Part shown: in pieces, positions 8,816 to 17,671 of the stretch
Layout: every line of letters begins with the position of its first letter
How positions within the stretch are numbered: the first letter of the stretch is position 1
Source of the DNA: Haloarcula vallismortis ATCC 29715
GTDB lineage: Archaea; Halobacteriota; Halobacteria; Halobacteriales; Haloarculaceae
Direction of reading: 5' to 3'
Assembly: GCF_000337775.1 (NCBI RefSeq)
Contig: NZ_AOLQ01000021.1
Location: forward strand, 62,001 to 126,000
DNA: 64,000 nt
Position numbers and translations under genes: made by a program
The notes under the pieces: generated by a model
Seen by the model: the letters and a program-made list of their open reading frames with translations, nothing else
Databases searched by the model: none
What the model was told of the DNA's origin: nothing

Positions 8816-9403
8816 TTAAAATTCGCCGAGCCGTGACTGTCCGCTTTGTGCGTCAGTGAACTCTGCGGCGGTCGAAAGCGCTGCCTCGAACGTTTCTTTC
8901 TGGCTGGGGTCATACAGCGTCGCCGCCGGGTGGACGGAGACGAGGACGCGGCGTGGCTGGCCGGCGATAGCCACGTCGAACACGTCGCCGGCTTCGCCGG
9001 TGACGGCCACGTCGCGCTCTAGCAGGTGCTCGGCCGGTACTTTCCCGAGCGTCACCACGACTTCAGGGTCGACGCGGTCGATTTCTGTCTCCAGATACGC
9101 ACGGCAGTTCGCGAGTTCGCCTTTTCGCGGGTCGCGGTTGTCCGGTGGGCGACAACGCACGCAGTTGGTGATGCGCACGTCGCCGCGGTCGAGGCCAGCC
9201 TCGCGCAACGCCTCGTCGAGCACGTCACCGCTCCGCCCGACGAACGGCTCGCCCTGTTCGTCCTCGTTCGCGCCGGGGGCCTCCCCGACGAACAGCAGGT
9301 CCGCATCTTCGGGGCCGACGCCGTTGACAATGCGCGAGCGCGAGTTGCAGAGGGCATCACAGCGCTCACAGCCGACGACGTCGAGGCCGTCCATCTGCTC
9401 CAT
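8816..9403 (-). CDS. uracil-DNA glycosylase, Fe-S (type 4/5) family
   Basis: 195 residues. It removes uracil from DNA for base-excision repair. The catalytic/uracil-binding loop GEAPGANEDEQG starts at residue 40. The cysteines that would hold the [4Fe-4S] cluster are at 12/15 (CERC) and in CVRC (81/84) plus C100. SVHPAA supplies the second active-site motif. The length is normal for prokaryotic family 4 enzymes. An ATG at 9394 is an alternative start. It lies convergent with the gene at 8422, with a 28-base gap. Confidence 0.9.
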   Translation of the reverse strand: MEQMDGLDVVGCERCDALCNSRSRIVNGVGPEDADLLFVGEAPGANEDEQGEPFVGRSGDVLDEALREAGLDRGDVRITNCVRCRPPDNRDPRKGELANCRAYLETEIDRVDPEVVVTLGKVPAEHLLERDVAVTGEAGDVFDVAIAGQPRRVLVSVHPAATLYDPSQKETFEAALSTAAEFTDAQSGQSRLGEF

Positions 9404-9492
9404 GCTCTGCCGTTTGCACCGGGGACTCTCAAACGCAGCGGTCCGCCGGGAGGCCGCGGATTAAGGCCGACAACGGAAAACGCTGGCAGCGA

Positions 9493-9936
9493 CTACCGCC
9501 GTACACCCGTTGCTTCGATCTGCACCGCCGCGTCGTTCGGCAGGTCTGTAACGCCGACGACGGTTCGTGACGGTCGCCGTCCGTCGAAAAATGCTGCGTA
9601 CGCCTGCTTGACGGCCGGGAGCTGCTCCATTTCCGTGAGGTACACCGTCGTCCGCATCAGGTCACGCGGTTCGAGACCGGATTCGGCAGCCATGGCACGA
9701 ATCTGGTCGAGCGCGGCGAGCGTCTGTGCCTGCACGTCGCCGCTGCGAACCGTTTCCGCGTCGGGGAACTGGCCGTCGAAGAACACGAGTTGGTCGTCTT
9801 GCTGGCGCGTGCCGTAGACGCTGTGTTCTGTCGGCTGGTCGCCCTCGTAGCGGCTCACGCTACTGTCGACATTCGTCTGCTCGTCCGTGTCTGCGGGCTC
9901 TACGGCATTCCGTGCCTGTGTTCTGCTTTCTGCCAT
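9493..9936 (-). CDS. RidA/YjgF family protein (reactive enamine deaminase)
   Basis: 147 residues. The C-terminal 110 residues match the RidA fold (FFDGQFPDAET…, LRDLMRTTVYLTEM with the substrate-binding Arg, PNDAAVQIEA). The family hydrolyses 2-aminoacrylate and other enamine/imine intermediates. An N-terminal extension of about 35 polar residues precedes the fold. The ATG at 9936 is preceded by an AT-rich intergenic region carrying two matching 14-bp pseudo-palindromes (9977-9990 and 10048-10061), so expression is probably controlled by a dimeric regulator. Confidence 0.88.
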   Translation of the reverse strand: MAESRTQARNAVEPADTDEQTNVDSSVSRYEGDQPTEHSVYGTRQQDDQLVFFDGQFPDAETVRSGDVQAQTLAALDQIRAMAAESGLEPRDLMRTTVYLTEMEQLPAVKQAYAAFFDGRRPSRTVVGVTDLPNDAAVQIEATGVRR

Positions 9937-9976
9937 TGTATCTCTACAAACACAGTGCCGGACAATCAGGCTGTCT

Positions 9977-10061
9977 TTAGCTATTGCTAATAGTAAGATG
10001 TTGTACGACATTAATGGCCTGAATACCCCCAAAACGCTATATCTAATTTAGCAATAGCCAA
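9977..10061 (-). promoter_or_regulatory. paired operator-like sites upstream of ridA
   Basis: TTAGCTATTGCTAA at 9977-9990 and TTAGCAATAGCCAA at 10048-10061 are the same 14-mer in opposite orientation with one mismatch; an 11-bp core is identical. Each is itself an inverted repeat of TTAGC…GCTAA type with a 4-nt centre. The two copies are 71 nt apart (start to start) and flank the AT-rich promoter of ridA. This is the layout expected for co-operative binding of a dimeric Lrp/AsnC-like or wHTH repressor. The regulator's identity is not visible. Confidence 0.65.
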
Positions 10062-10146
10062 CTTTTGGTGTGGCAACTGACAGCCGTGGCGCTGTTTTGG
10101 TGACTCGCGTTACGTCGTTTCCGGTCTGTCACCACCGCTGTACGAC

Positions 10147-10698
10147 TTACTCCATCTCGACCAGCCCCCGCGCCGCCAGTCGGGCGACCCGGAGCGGCTC
10201 CGGACGGCCGCCTTCCGGCGTGAATGCCCGAACCACATCCGCGGCGGTGCTGTCGTCGAGGCCGACGCTCCGGACGTACACCGTCTCGTCGTTCACCGTC
10301 ACCGGTCGGCGCTCCGGCTGGGCGCGGTAGGTCGCCAGTCGGTCCTGCACGACATCGGGGTCATCGAACGCCTCGCGGATGGCCCCTTCGAGCCCTGGCG
10401 AGGACTCGAAGGTGACCGAGACGACCGGCAGGTCGATGTGGTCGTGAATCCGCCGGAGGTCGAGGACGTTGAACCACGCCGGCGCGATTCCCGCCACCAG
10501 CAGGTAGCGGATGTCCTCGCGGTCCAGTCGGTCGACCATCGCACACACCGTCTCGGTCGCGTTGCTCCCGCCGACCGTGGCAGTGCTGAAAACAAAGCCG
10601 TCAGTCACTCTGCTGGCGCGGACGACAGCGCCAGCAAACTGACTGGTTTCCGCTCGGTACGACTCCGCGACGCCGAGGGCCCGTGCCCCTGCTTTCAC
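10147..10698 (-). CDS. DUF99 (UPF0215) protein
   Basis: 183 residues with the DUF99 signature segments (GVAES, VVRASRVTDGF, LLVAGIAPAWFNVLDL, PVVSVTFESSPGLEGAI). DUF99 adopts an endonuclease V-like fold, but its biochemical role is unknown. The GTG start at 10698 overlaps the TGA of the upstream small gene as GTGA, so the two are likely translated from one message. Its length is normal for archaeal members. Confidence 0.9.
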   Translation of the reverse strand: MKAGARALGVAESYRAETSQFAGAVVRASRVTDGFVFSTATVGGSNATETVCAMVDRLDREDIRYLLVAGIAPAWFNVLDLRRIHDHIDLPVVSVTFESSPGLEGAIREAFDDPDVVQDRLATYRAQPERRPVTVNDETVYVRSVGLDDSTAADVVRAFTPEGGRPEPLRVARLAARGLVEME

Positions 10699-10880
10699 GT
10701 GTTCTGGTTGTCCTTGATGTCTTCCAGTCTGTCGAGTAGTTCGTCGTTCGACGCGGTGAACTCGTACTCGATGTCGCCCTCGTGGGCGTTTTCTTCAGCA
10801 TCGAGGCCGTCCTCGTCCTCGAAGTCTGTGTCGTACTCCTGATTGTCTTGTTCCGATTCGTCGTAGCTCCCGAACCCCAT
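10695..10880 (-). CDS. short acidic DUF5786-like protein
   Basis: 61 residues beginning MGFGSYDESEQ and very rich in Asp/Glu, matching my recollection of the haloarchaeal DUF5786 family. There is no TM segment or cysteine, and the function is unknown. The ATG at 10880 fits the family N-terminus; the longer frame to 11579 is an antisense shadow of the MBL hydrolase gene. Its stop overlaps the GTG of DUF99 (4 nt), indicating an operon. The pairing may mean that the small protein modulates DUF99. Confidence 0.8.
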   Translation of the reverse strand: MGFGSYDESEQDNQEYDTDFEDEDGLDAEENAHEGDIEYEFTASNDELLDRLEDIKDNQNT

Positions 10881-11042
10881 GGTACGTGTACAACTATGAC
10901 GTTCACAGTAAAAAATCACTCGGCGACTCAGGCGTGTTAGCCTATCAACATGATATTCTCCGGTTTTTTTGCCGAAACCGCTGTGGCAACTGCGGCTAAA
11001 CCGGACAGTACACTCAAGCAAGCCGCGCCACTGACTTCGTGT

Positions 11043-11654
11043 ATGGACGTTCACAACGTCACTGCCGAAGCCGAGACGTTCACCTGCAACGCCTATCTTG
11101 CGACCGGTGCGCAGACGACGCTGGTCGACGCCGGCGCGATGCGTGGCGTCGTCGATGTCATCCGCGAACACGCCGATGCGCTCGACGCCGTCGTGTTGAC
11201 TCACCAGCACGGCGACCACGTCCAGCAACTCGACGCTGTCCTCGACGCCTTCGACGCGCCGCTGTACGCTTACGGCTCCCATCCGCGCCGGGACCACGCC
11301 CTCGCCGACGGCGACACGCTCACCGTTGGCGACGAGGAGTGTTCGGTCATCTATACTCCGGGCCACGCCGACGACCACGTCTCGCTCGTCTCTGAGTCGT
11401 CCCTGTTTTCGGGTGACGTGGTCGTCCACGACGACGGCGCGTTCGACGACGGCTCCTTCGGCCGTACCGACCGCCCGGGTCAGTCCCGCGAGCGCCTCAT
11501 CGAGAGCATCGAGCGCATTCTCGATCGCATGCCGGCAGGCGTCGAACACATGTATTCGGGCCACGGCGGTGTCTTCCACGGCGATGTCCGCGAAGTCGTC
11601 GAGCGCGCTCTTGAGCGGGCCGAGCGTCGAGAGCCGAAGTACCCCGACGAGTGA
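11043..11654 (+). CDS. MBL-fold metallo-hydrolase
   Basis: 203 residues with the metallo-beta-lactamase core: THQHGDH near residue 54 (HxHxDH binuclear Zn/Fe site), a downstream His in PGHADDH, and a metal-bridging Asp in LFSGDVV. The length suggests a glyoxalase II-like/thioesterase branch, but the substrate is unknown. The ATG at 11043 begins the conserved strand; the upstream in-frame ATG at 10950 lies in the promoter. It is followed by the membrane GAF-like gene after 50 bases. Confidence 0.88.
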   Translation: MDVHNVTAEAETFTCNAYLATGAQTTLVDAGAMRGVVDVIREHADALDAVVLTHQHGDHVQQLDAVLDAFDAPLYAYGSHPRRDHALADGDTLTVGDEECSVIYTPGHADDHVSLVSESSLFSGDVVVHDDGAFDDGSFGRTDRPGQSRERLIESIERILDRMPAGVEHMYSGHGGVFHGDVREVVERALERAERREPKYPDE

Positions 11655-11704
11655 CTACCTGACACCGGCACAACGCTCTAGTGGTAGGGCCGACACTCGA
11701 CTGC

Positions 11705-12610
11705 ATGAACCAGCGACTTCTGACGGGGGCGACGCTCGCGCTCTCCGGTGTCATCTTGGCAGCGATGCAGGTGCTGCATGCAGTCCAGCAGACACAGATT
11801 CCAGTGGCGGTCGCGGTCGACGCGCTTCCCTTTGCGGCGATGGGGCTTGCGATAGCGTACGCGGGTATCTGGCTCGCTCGTGACACGACGTTCGAGGGGG
11901 CCACGTCCCGTGTTGCGGTATGGGCTGCCGGCGGCGTTGTGGCGTTTGCCGCCATCGCGGCGCTGCTGTTGTTCAGCCAGCGTGTGACCTCCGGCTCACT
12001 CGCCCGAGCGTCGTATCTGACAGTGGACCTCATCACCGTCGGCGCGCTTGCGGGCGTTCTGGTCGGCCTCTACGATGCCCGAAGTCGCAATCGGCTGCGC
12101 GAACTAACGGCCGAACGCGACCGCGTCGAAGCGTTCGCCGGGAAAGCGGCCGACGTGAACAACTACGGACGCGCCATCGCAAGTGCCCCCAGCGTCGACG
12201 GCGTCGCTGCCTTCGTCGTCGAGGCCTTCGGTACGATGACTGGCATGGATGAAACGGCCGTTATCCGGCTCAGCGACGGTGATACGGTCACGTTCGCGAA
12301 CACTGTTCGAACTATCCCTGCCGACGTCGTCGGCGAGTTTGCCCGCGCGGTCCGGACACAGCAACAGGGTGCGGTCACTGTTCACGACCGGCCGTTCCCC
12401 GTTGACATCCCCGAATCCGTCACCGATTGTGTGTCGGCGGTCGCTCTGGACGACGAGGACACGACGACAGTCGTCATCTCGGTCACGACGGATGAGACGG
12501 CTGTCGGCGAAGAAGATCAAAAGCTGCTGGAACTCATCGTCTCACACGCGTCGGTTCGCATGGCGACGCTCGACCGACAGTCCGTGGACAGTGAACACAC
12601 TGGACAGTAG
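11705..12610 (+). CDS. membrane protein with C-terminal GAF-like sensor domain
   Basis: 301 residues. Four hydrophobic helices fill residues about 5-125 (LLTGATLALSGVILA, ALPFAAMGLAIAYAGIWL, WAAGGVVAFAAIAALLLF, TVGALAGVLVGLY). A short charged linker (RNRLRELTAERDRVEAF) leads to a cytosolic alpha/beta domain that resembles GAF or bacterio-opsin-activator-type sensor modules. There is no kinase or HTH output domain, so it may sense and signal through a partner, or be a truncated kinase-like protein. ATG 11705 was chosen for the basic-then-hydrophobic N-terminus. Confidence 0.7.
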   Translation: MNQRLLTGATLALSGVILAAMQVLHAVQQTQIPVAVAVDALPFAAMGLAIAYAGIWLARDTTFEGATSRVAVWAAGGVVAFAAIAALLLFSQRVTSGSLARASYLTVDLITVGALAGVLVGLYDARSRNRLRELTAERDRVEAFAGKAADVNNYGRAIASAPSVDGVAAFVVEAFGTMTGMDETAVIRLSDGDTVTFANTVRTIPADVVGEFARAVRTQQQGAVTVHDRPFPVDIPESVTDCVSAVALDDEDTTTVVISVTTDETAVGEEDQKLLELIVSHASVRMATLDRQSVDSEHTGQ

Positions 12611-12660
12611 CGGACTGACGACGAACTGCCACCGGATGGCGGCGGTAACTGGGCCGAAAA

Positions 12661-14078
<1,418 letters not shown>

Positions 14079-14133
14079 ACACCCTGAGAAGTGAAGGCGA
14101 AGCTACATTATTGTACGGATACTAACTATTCTC

Positions 14134-14247
14134 ATGCGGTGTCAAGCCTGTGGAGAACGCATCGACGACGTGCTGGAGGCACACGCACGGCGGGCCTGTC
14201 CACACTGTGATGCACCACTCCACGAGAAGCCAGCAACGTCCGGATGA
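14134..14247 (+). CDS. 37-residue zinc-ribbon microprotein
   Basis: Start MRCQACGER, then CPHC near residues 22-25: two Cys-X2-Cys pairs (C3/C6 and C22/C25) separated by a helical spacer, the pattern of haloarchaeal small zinc-finger proteins. A TATA-like box (TACATTATTG, 14104-14113) lies about 25 nt before the ATG. The TGA (14245-14247) abuts the convergent stop of tsr3 with no spacer. Real expression is plausible but unproven; the function is unknown. Confidence 0.65.
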   Translation: MRCQACGERIDDVLEAHARRACPHCDAPLHEKPATSG

Positions 14248-14763
14248 CTACTCCTCGGTGAGGTAGTCGTCCTGTACGTCGATAACGTCGCCCGAGTCCT
14301 CGCAGTTCGCGTACCGCGCCAGCGGCTCCTCGTTCAGTTCCAGAAACGTGTGGCCCCAGGAGAACGTCGAGAGAATCCGCTCGGCGTGGTCACGTTCCCC
14401 GAGAATGGCGAGTGCGCCGGCGAACGCTTCGACGGTGTTGAGCTGGAACGCCGTTCCGTAGTTGACCGGATTGCCGGCGACGAGGAAGGGGAGCGAGCGG
14501 TGCACCCCTTCGAGGTCGAACGCCTCTCGCTCGGCGGTTTCCCAGGAGCAATCCAGCGCGACCAGGCGGCTGTGGCGAGCGCCGTCGCCGGCGGTCGGTC
14601 GGTCAGCCGGGGACAGCGCCTGCTCGGCGAAGGGGTTGAGCACGATGCCGGGCGGCGTCGACCGCGTCGCGCGGTGAAGTTCGGCCTCGTCCATGCGGGC
14701 CAGTTTCCGCGCGCTACATTTGTCTGGGTCGTCGTCGCCCTCGTACCGGACGTGCAGTTCCAC
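14248..14763 (-). CDS. tsr3: 16S rRNA aminocarboxypropyltransferase Tsr3 (DUF367)
   Basis: 171 residues. Tsr3 transfers the 3-amino-3-carboxypropyl group of SAM to a hypermodified uridine/pseudouridine in the small-subunit rRNA. Conserved stretches seen are [44 protein letters not shown] and [13 protein letters not shown]. The GTG at 14763 starts exactly at the conserved N-terminus; a TTG 18 codons upstream is less likely. Convergent and abutting with the zinc-ribbon microprotein gene. Confidence 0.93.
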   Translation of the reverse strand: MELHVRYEGDDDPDKCSARKLARMDEAELHRATRSTPPGIVLNPFAEQALSPADRPTAGDGARHSRLVALDCSWETAEREAFDLEGVHRSLPFLVAGNPVNYGTAFQLNTVEAFAGALAILGERDHAERILSTFSWGHTFLELNEEPLARYANCEDSGDVIDVQDDYLTEE

Positions 14764-14850
14764 AGGAGAGCTATCACTGTGGCGGATAAAAGCGACTCGT
14801 TCTGTGATAGCGTGCAAACACTGTTATAGCCGGACTGGGTTGTACAACGT

Positions 14851-16464
14851 GTGCTTTCAGAGGGGACGGCAGCACCACTGTTCGAACTGCCGGCACTCGT
14901 CGACGGCGACTGCCAGCGAGTCGGGCTGTCCGACTATCTCGGCGAGGACGTGGTCATCCTCGCGTTCTACCCGGCGGATTTCAATCCGGCCTGTGACGAG
15001 ACGTCCTGTGACCTGGACGAACTCGACCTGTTTACGATGCAAAAGGACGTGACTATTCTGGGAATCAGCCCGGACTCGGTGTACAGCCACCGGGCCTTTG
15101 CTGATCGCTACGGCCTGAACATCCCGCTCCTGTCCGACACCGACCACGATGTCGCCCGCGAGTACGGACTCGATTTTATCGACGATATCGGCCAGCAGCT
15201 CATCGAGCGGGCCGTCGTCGTCATCGACCACGACGGCGACGTGCAGTACGCGTGGAGTACTGACGACCTCCAGCAGCTCCCTCGCGTCGGAGAAATCAAG
15301 GACGCCATCGCCGACACCGGTGGCGACGACACCGCGTTCGCCCGCTACCGCGTCGGCCACGCCCACTACACCGAGGGTCGGCGCGCGTTCACTGCGGCGA
15401 TGAATGCTTTCCGCGAGTCGGAGTGGATGGTCGCACAGGGTGACTTCCAGCAGGCACGCGACGAGTTCGCCGATGCCGAAGACCACTTCGACACGGCTGT
15501 CCGGTTCGTTGATGATGGGTCTCTGAGACCGATTTACGAGGACACAAAGACCAAGGCGAACTCGCTGTGGCAGGCTAGCGACTGGCTCACACAGGCCGCC
15601 CGCGAGTACTCTAGCGGGGACGGAGCAGAAGGCCAGCAACTCCGGGACGACGCCGAGCGGCCGCTGGAAACGGCCCGCGGCTACGAAGAGCCACCGGACC
15701 CCGACGGTCCATGGCCGCCAGATATGGAGACGCTGGAAAAGGACGACGACGACCGACCGGCGTTCCTCACGCAGGACGAGACGGCTGTGGATACCTCGCT
15801 TGACGTTGATATCGACGAGGAAGTCGAGCAGACAGACAGTGAACTAGCAGAGACGGCTCCATCGGCCCCTGAATCGCCGCCGGATTCGATACCGCCGTCC
15901 GAGGGTGCGGACGAGACTGACGAGATGCAAGACGCAGCCGACGAAACGGCAAGTCCGGAGACTGCGACCACACCTTCGGACCCGTCGACAGCGGACGACG
16001 ATAGCGTGTCGGGAGCCGACGACGCGCCGCCGGAACCGGTGTCGGCGGCTGACGGGGAGGGAGAGATCTCGGACGTCGACGACACCGATATCGAGGAGAT
16101 ACAGGCCGAACTGGCCGCCAGCGAGGCCGAGACCGAGCCGACGGAGCCGCTGGACGAGGCCCCGACTGCCATGGTCGAAGCGCCCCCCGACACGGTCGGC
16201 GAAACGGACGACGCTTCCGCACAGGACGTGCCGGACGGCGAGCAGTCGACTGCCGGCTCGTCGCCGGAGGCCGCCACCGCCTCGGAGACGGAGACCGACG
16301 ACGCAGTCGAGCTGGACCTGGCCGACCCGACGGCCGACGACGGCGATACGGGCGACGCAGCCGAACCCGAGCAAGCTGACGATTCCGGTCCAGAAGCAGC
16401 TGACGAGACATCCGACACGGAGAGCGACAGAGACACGCCTGAGGAATCCGAATCAGGCCTGTGA
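14851..16464 (+). CDS. PrxQ/BCP-type peroxiredoxin with helical domain and long acidic tail
   Basis: 537 residues, more than three times a normal peroxiredoxin. Residues 1-155 are a thioredoxin-fold peroxiredoxin: ILAFYPADFNPAC48DETSC53 gives the peroxidatic Cys48 and a C-X4-C resolving Cys53 of PrxQ type; the usual Thr three residues before the Cys is Asn. Residues 156-275 are predicted alpha-helical (GRRAFTAAMNAFRESEW, FQQARDEFADAEDHF). Residues about 280-537 are low-complexity Asp/Glu/Ser/Thr/Pro with no fold. The start is GTG. The stop overlaps the ATG of the NTF2-like gene (TGATG), suggesting a two-gene operon. Peroxide reduction is likely; the tail's job is unknown. Confidence 0.85.
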   Translation: MLSEGTAAPLFELPALVDGDCQRVGLSDYLGEDVVILAFYPADFNPACDETSCDLDELDLFTMQKDVTILGISPDSVYSHRAFADRYGLNIPLLSDTDHDVAREYGLDFIDDIGQQLIERAVVVIDHDGDVQYAWSTDDLQQLPRVGEIKDAIADTGGDDTAFARYRVGHAHYTEGRRAFTAAMNAFRESEWMVAQGDFQQARDEFADAEDHFDTAVRFVDDGSLRPIYEDTKTKANSLWQASDWLTQAAREYSSGDGAEGQQLRDDAERPLETARGYEEPPDPDGPWPPDMETLEKDDDDRPAFLTQDETAVDTSLDVDIDEEVEQTDSELAETAPSAPESPPDSIPPSEGADETDEMQDAADETASPETATTPSDPSTADDDSVSGADDAPPEPVSAADGEGEISDVDDTDIEEIQAELAASEAETEPTEPLDEAPTAMVEAPPDTVGETDDASAQDVPDGEQSTAGSSPEAATASETETDDAVELDLADPTADDGDTGDAAEPEQADDSGPEAADETSDTESDRDTPEESESGL

Positions 16465-16838
16465 TGCGACCCGCGCTCCTTCAGCGGACACGGGCCTACT
16501 ATGACGCCATCGACGGCGACGATTACGACCGGTTGGCTTCGCTGCTCGCCCCGTCGTTCGCCCACGACCGTCCCGACCGAACCATCGAAGGCCGGGGCCA
16601 GTTCGTCCAGTTCATGCGCGAAGAACGGCCCCAGACAGACACCACCCATCCGCTCGACGGCCTCTACTGTCGTCAGGAGGACAGTGCGGTTGACCCAGCC
16701 CACGACGACACGGCGACGGCGGAGGTCATCGCTCGCGGCCGCCTGCTCGATGCCGACGGCGAGCGCATCGTCGGGTTCGTCGACGTGTTCACCTTCGCTG
16801 GAGACGACATCGAGCGCATCGAGACGTACACGCGCTGA
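16464..16838 (+). CDS. NTF2/SnoaL-like protein
   Basis: 124 residues with the short cone-shaped fold pattern of nuclear-transport-factor-2/SnoaL proteins: N-terminal helix YYDAIDGDDYDRLASLLAP, the loop F-x-HDRPDRTIEGRGQFVQFM, and terminal strands GFVDVFTFAGDDIERIETYTR. Such proteins are small isomerases, cyclases or ligand-binding subunits. ATG 16464 shares its A with the TGA of the peroxiredoxin gene, so translation is probably coupled. Confidence 0.85.
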   Translation: MRPALLQRTRAYYDAIDGDDYDRLASLLAPSFAHDRPDRTIEGRGQFVQFMREERPQTDTTHPLDGLYCRQEDSAVDPAHDDTATAEVIARGRLLDADGERIVGFVDVFTFAGDDIERIETYTR

Positions 16839-16860
16839 GGCCCGCCCGCGGAGTTGTATT

Positions 16861-17571
16861 TCACTGTTCCGGCAGCGAGAGCTGGACTCCGTAGGCTGAG
16901 CCATCGATTTCGGTCCCGACGAACGCGTCCACGGTCCACGGCGTCTCGCTGACCGCGTCGCGAAAGCCCGACGGCGTGACCAGCAACAGGTCGGTCCACG
17001 GGCCGGCCAGCCCGTCGTACTCGACGCGGAAGGTCCGGTAGGCGAGACCGGGCCGGGTGCGGTGGGCCGCGTCGGTCTCCGGGTCTGCCCGGTCGAGCGT
17101 GTCCATGTCGGCGACGAGCCGACCACCGGGCTGTGTCACTGCTGCCAGTTCGGTGAGCGTTGTCCGGAGGTCGGCAAGCGAACTGCCGAGGCCGAGCTGC
17201 TTGCCCAGCGCAACGACCGTCTCGAACCCGTCGCCCGGCGGCTGCCGGAGATCGCCGACAACAGGATGTGTGACGCCGCGCTCGCGGGCGACCGCGATGG
17301 CTCCCGGACTCCGGTCGACGGCCAGCACGCTGTGGCCCCGCTCCTGCAGTGGGAGTGTGTGCCGGCCGACGCCACAGCCGGCATCGAGGACACGGCCTGT
17401 CACCGTCGAGAACAGGTCCCGCTCGATGGGATGCCACGCCGATGGCGGCTCGAAGTACCCCGCTAGATGCGCCTCGGTCACATCGTCGTCGTCACGACGG
17501 TAGCGGGGCTGTTCGGTGAGGGCGTCGCGGTGGAAGTCCAGTACCATCCGGCCGAAGGCGTCATCGGGCAT
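16861..17571 (-). CDS. class I SAM-dependent methyltransferase
   Basis: 236 residues. Motif I VLDAGCGVGRHTLPL is followed by the acidic motif II end (VLAVDRSPGAI) and the post-I GDLRQPP segment, as in small-molecule methyltransferases. The substrate is unknown. The ATG at 17571 is preceded on the minus strand by a TACACTATTACA box, about 25-30 nt upstream; the longer frame includes the promoter. Convergent with the NTF2-like gene. Confidence 0.87.
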   Translation of the reverse strand: MPDDAFGRMVLDFHRDALTEQPRYRRDDDDVTEAHLAGYFEPPSAWHPIERDLFSTVTGRVLDAGCGVGRHTLPLQERGHSVLAVDRSPGAIAVARERGVTHPVVGDLRQPPGDGFETVVALGKQLGLGSSLADLRTTLTELAAVTQPGGRLVADMDTLDRADPETDAAHRTRPGLAYRTFRVEYDGLAGPWTDLLLVTPSGFRDAVSETPWTVDAFVGTEIDGSAYGVQLSLPEQ

Positions 17572-17671
17572 ATCCCGACAGTGCTGACGAACGATTGTAA
17601 TAGTGTATTGAAATATGGTTTCGTGTAACACGCCACACACAAGTGACCGTGGGCAACGAACCGCGGGTGGC

